A DNA stretch of 36,726 nucleotides from Prochlorococcus sp. AG-418-G23 (GTDB lineage Bacteria; Cyanobacteriota; Cyanobacteriia; PCC-6307; Cyanobiaceae), in the NCBI GenBank assembly GCA_003214195.1, contig QCLY01000014.1:1-36726 (forward strand), written 5' to 3'. Positions 34,917 through 36,726 of this stretch are shown piece after piece. Position 1 is the stretch's first letter, and the number at the start of each line of letters is the position of its first letter. Both the position numbers and the translations under genes were made by a program. The notes under the pieces are model-generated. The model did no database searches and had not been told where the DNA came from. It worked only from the letters and a program-made list of their open reading frames with translations.

Positions 34917-36726
34917 ATGACTTTTAATCATCTGGTACTAATTGGAGGAGGACATTCAAATGTTTCCTTATTGAAGAAATGGTTAATGTTTCCGAAATTA
35001 ATGCCAGAAATTCCTGTTTCAATTATATCTAGAGATTCTCATTTGGTTTATTCAGCGATGTTCCCATCGGTGATTTCAAAATCAATCACTTTAGAAGAGA
35101 GTTTGATTGATATAAAATCTTTAGCAAAAAATGCAAAAGTATCTTTTATACAAGAAGAAGTAAAGGATATTGATTTCAATTTGAAGGAAATTGTTTTAAG
35201 TAATAGACCTTCAGTTAATTATTCGAAGTTGGTCCTTAATTATGGAAGTCAAACAATAATTCCAAAAGAATATGAATCACTAGTTGCAAATCGAAATGCT
35301 TTTTCAATTAAACCTTTTTTAAGGTCTTATGACTCAATAATTAAAGAGGATATTCTTGATTCAGTTAAAGAACTTCCATTTGTAATTGTTGGAAGTGGCC
35401 TTGCTGCAATTGAAGTATCATATGCTTTGAGAAAAAGATGGAGAGATAGATCTTTAAAACTATTATGTGATTCAAGAAAGATTAATAATACAATTCTAAA
35501 AAATTTACGGAATTCTAATATTGATTTAGTAGAAAAACTTAATTTTGATTATGGCAAGATTCTTTTATGTACTGGAAATACATCTCCGTTATGGGTACAA
35601 AAAAAATTATTAGATTCGGATTCTCATGGCAGAATAATCACAAATCAGAATTTGCAGTTGAAAAGTTTCTCCGGAATCTTTGCTGTGGGTGATTGTGCTG
35701 TTGTAGATTCTGCTAAAAGACCAGCGTCGGGAGTTTTTGCAGTAAAAGTTGTAGATACATTAGTTCAAAATCTAAAAAAGGATGTAAAAGGAGGATTATT
35801 AAAAAAGTGGCTTCCTCAAAGGATTGGATTGCAAATAGTTAACATATTTCCAAGCCATCTTCCAAAGGCTTTTGCTATTTATCGGAATTTTGTTTTTGGT
35901 CCTTCTTATCTTTTTTGGATTTTAAAGCATAAAATTGATCTGAACTTTATTAACAAATTCAGATCAAAAAGGCTAATTATGAAAAGCATTGGAAAAAATA
36001 TTTCATTGAATGATTGCAGGGGATGTGCATCTAAAATTCCTCAGTTTGTTTTGAATAAATCATTAATAAATTCTAATTTAGATTCTTTTGCGTCATCTCC
36101 TGAAGATTCAGTTGAGGTCTATCAAAATAGTCAAGATATTGTCTTACAAAGTGTAGATGGATTTCCAGCTTTAGTGAGCGATCCTTGGCTTAATGCAAAA
36201 ATTACTACTTTGCATTCTTGCTCAGATTTGTGGGCATGCGGAGCAAAACTTTCATCTGCGCAGGCTTTAATATCATTACCAAAAGTTGAAAGGGAATTTC
36301 AGAGTTACCTATTTTCTCAATCCCTTCAAGGGATTAAATCAACAGTTGAGGATAATGGAGGTAAATTAATTGGTGGTCACACTTTTGAGTCAAGAAGTTT
36401 AGTAAATAAACCTTATTCATTAGGTATAGATATTTCTTTAACCGTCCAAGGCATCTTAAAAAATGGAGCAAAACCATGGCTTAAATCTGGAATGAATAAT
36501 GGAGATATTCTCATGATGTCTAGACCTCTGGGAGTTGGGATTTACTTTGCCAGTCAAATGCAAAATATTCATATGTTGGGTAGTTCTTCTGAAATAATTA
36601 ATACTTTAGTAAAGAGTCAGCAATATCTGATTGATGAAATTTATCTTTTTCAAGATCAATTTAAAGAATCATTAGTAAATGCTGCCACTGACATTACAGG
36701 ATATGGATTTATTGGACATCTTAAAG
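34917..36726 (+). CDS. selD: FAD/NAD oxidoreductase-selenophosphate synthase (SelD) fusion, 3' end missing
   Basis: The frame is open from ATG 34917 to the window edge (603 codons, then one base), so the C-terminus is missing. Residues 1-350 or so form a pyridine nucleotide-disulfide oxidoreductase-like domain: LVLIGGGHSNV for FAD at the start, FVIVGSGLAAIEVSYAL for NAD, and GIFAVGDCAVVDSAKRPASG. From about 365 on it is a SelD-like domain: the catalytic GCASK (Cys370, Lys373) encoded with TGT, so cysteine and not selenocysteine, then QSVDGF, GGHT and ATDITGYGFIGHL. SelD makes selenophosphate for selenocysteine or 2-selenouridine tRNA; the fused domain may supply reduced selenide. Such fusions are known in cyanobacteria. 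Confidence 0.9.
   Translation, partial: MTFNHLVLIGGGHSNVSLLKKWLMFPKLMPEIPVSIISRDSHLVYSAMFPSVISKSITLEESLIDIKSLAKNAKVSFIQEEVKDIDFNLKEIVLSNRPSVNYSKLVLNYGSQTIIPKEYESLVANRNAFSIKPFLRSYDSIIKEDILDSVKELPFVIVGSGLAAIEVSYALRKRWRDRSLKLLCDSRKINNTILKNLRNSNIDLVEKLNFDYGKILLCTGNTSPLWVQKKLLDSDSHGRIITNQNLQLKSFSGIFAVGDCAVVDSAKRPASGVFAVKVVDTLVQNLKKDVKGGLLKKWLPQRIGLQIVNIFPSHLPKAFAIYRNFVFGPSYLFWILKHKIDLNFINKFRSKRLIMKSIGKNISLNDCRGCASKIPQFVLNKSLINSNLDSFASSPEDSVEVYQNSQDIVLQSVDGFPALVSDPWLNAKITTLHSCSDLWACGAKLSSAQALISLPKVEREFQSYLFSQSLQGIKSTVEDNGGKLIGGHTFESRSLVNKPYSLGIDISLTVQGILKNGAKPWLKSGMNNGDILMMSRPLGVGIYFASQMQNIHMLGSSSEIINTLVKSQQYLIDEIYLFQDQFKESLVNAATDITGYGFIGHLK

Noticed and set aside
36024-36035. Possible selenocysteine in the SelD domain
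   Set aside because: The catalytic residue is encoded by TGT and there is no in-frame TGA, so it is plain cysteine.
1-36726. Genomic island or mobile element
   Set aside because: No integrase, transposase, terminal repeats or abrupt composition change; the single tRNA gene shows no partial duplicate nearby.

Overview
The window is a strongly AT-rich, gene-dense piece of a cyanobacterial chromosome. Gene content and order (amt1, ispH, purH, cobS, tgt, psbK, chlD, ndhC-K-J back to back with rubredoxin-ycf48-psbEFLJ, mtnP, a SelD fusion) together with the low G+C and very short spacers point to a high-light-type Prochlorococcus or a very close relative. That assignment rests on recognition, not on a database search. 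I see no insertion sequence, integrase, CRISPR array, rRNA gene or other sign of a genomic island. This reads as core, streamlined chromosome.

Layout. 1-3.5 kb: ammonium transporter amt1 with a good intrinsic terminator, ispH (isoprenoid synthesis) and a DoxX membrane protein. 3.5-8.1 kb: purH, an alpha/beta-hydrolase, a DUF3155 protein, a 242-bp spacer with three consecutive hairpins, a soluble histidine kinase and cobS. 8.2-12 kb: tgt and the tiny photosystem II gene psbK, a sugar-type dehydrogenase, a CBS-domain CorC/HlyC membrane protein and an elongator tRNA-Met. 12-20 kb: pyrE, ygfZ, a RecB-like/RNase H-like protein, a phosphohexomutase, rdgB, a carotenoid oxygenase, hisB and fabI. 20-24.6 kb: a thioredoxin-fold protein, a DegT-family aminotransferase, and the minus-strand run folK-nudix-phr. 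24.6-30 kb: chlD (chlorophyll synthesis), two parts of an MCE/ABC lipid transporter, and a YvcK/CofD-like protein. 30-34 kb: ndhC-K-J on the minus strand, divergent from rubA-ycf48 and psbEFLJ. 34-36.7 kb: mtnP and, 10 bp away on the other strand, an FAD/NAD oxidoreductase-SelD fusion that runs off the end.

The genes are mostly housekeeping: photosynthesis and electron flow (psbK, psbEFLJ, ycf48, rubA, ndhCKJ, chlD), nucleotide metabolism (purH, pyrE, rdgB, mtnP, nudix), cofactors (ispH, cobS, folK, ygfZ), fatty acid synthesis and lipid transport (fabI, MCE and ABC genes), and DNA and RNA maintenance (phr, tgt, RecB-like protein). Transcription units are short and alternate between strands. 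Ten convergent pairs end within 43 bp of each other and five of them overlap. No spacer exceeds 300 bp.

I did not find an obviously new multi-gene system. The signals most worth a second look are the hairpin cluster at about 6136-6201, a 23-nt near-palindrome over the apparent psbEFLJ promoter, an NtcA-type GTA-N8-TAC palindrome between tRNA-Met and pyrE, a Cas4/AddB-like cysteine set in a nuclease-fold protein whose catalytic acids look lost, the SelD fusion, and a cysteine in the kinase sensor region that may match the iron-sulfur cysteine of Hik2/CSK.
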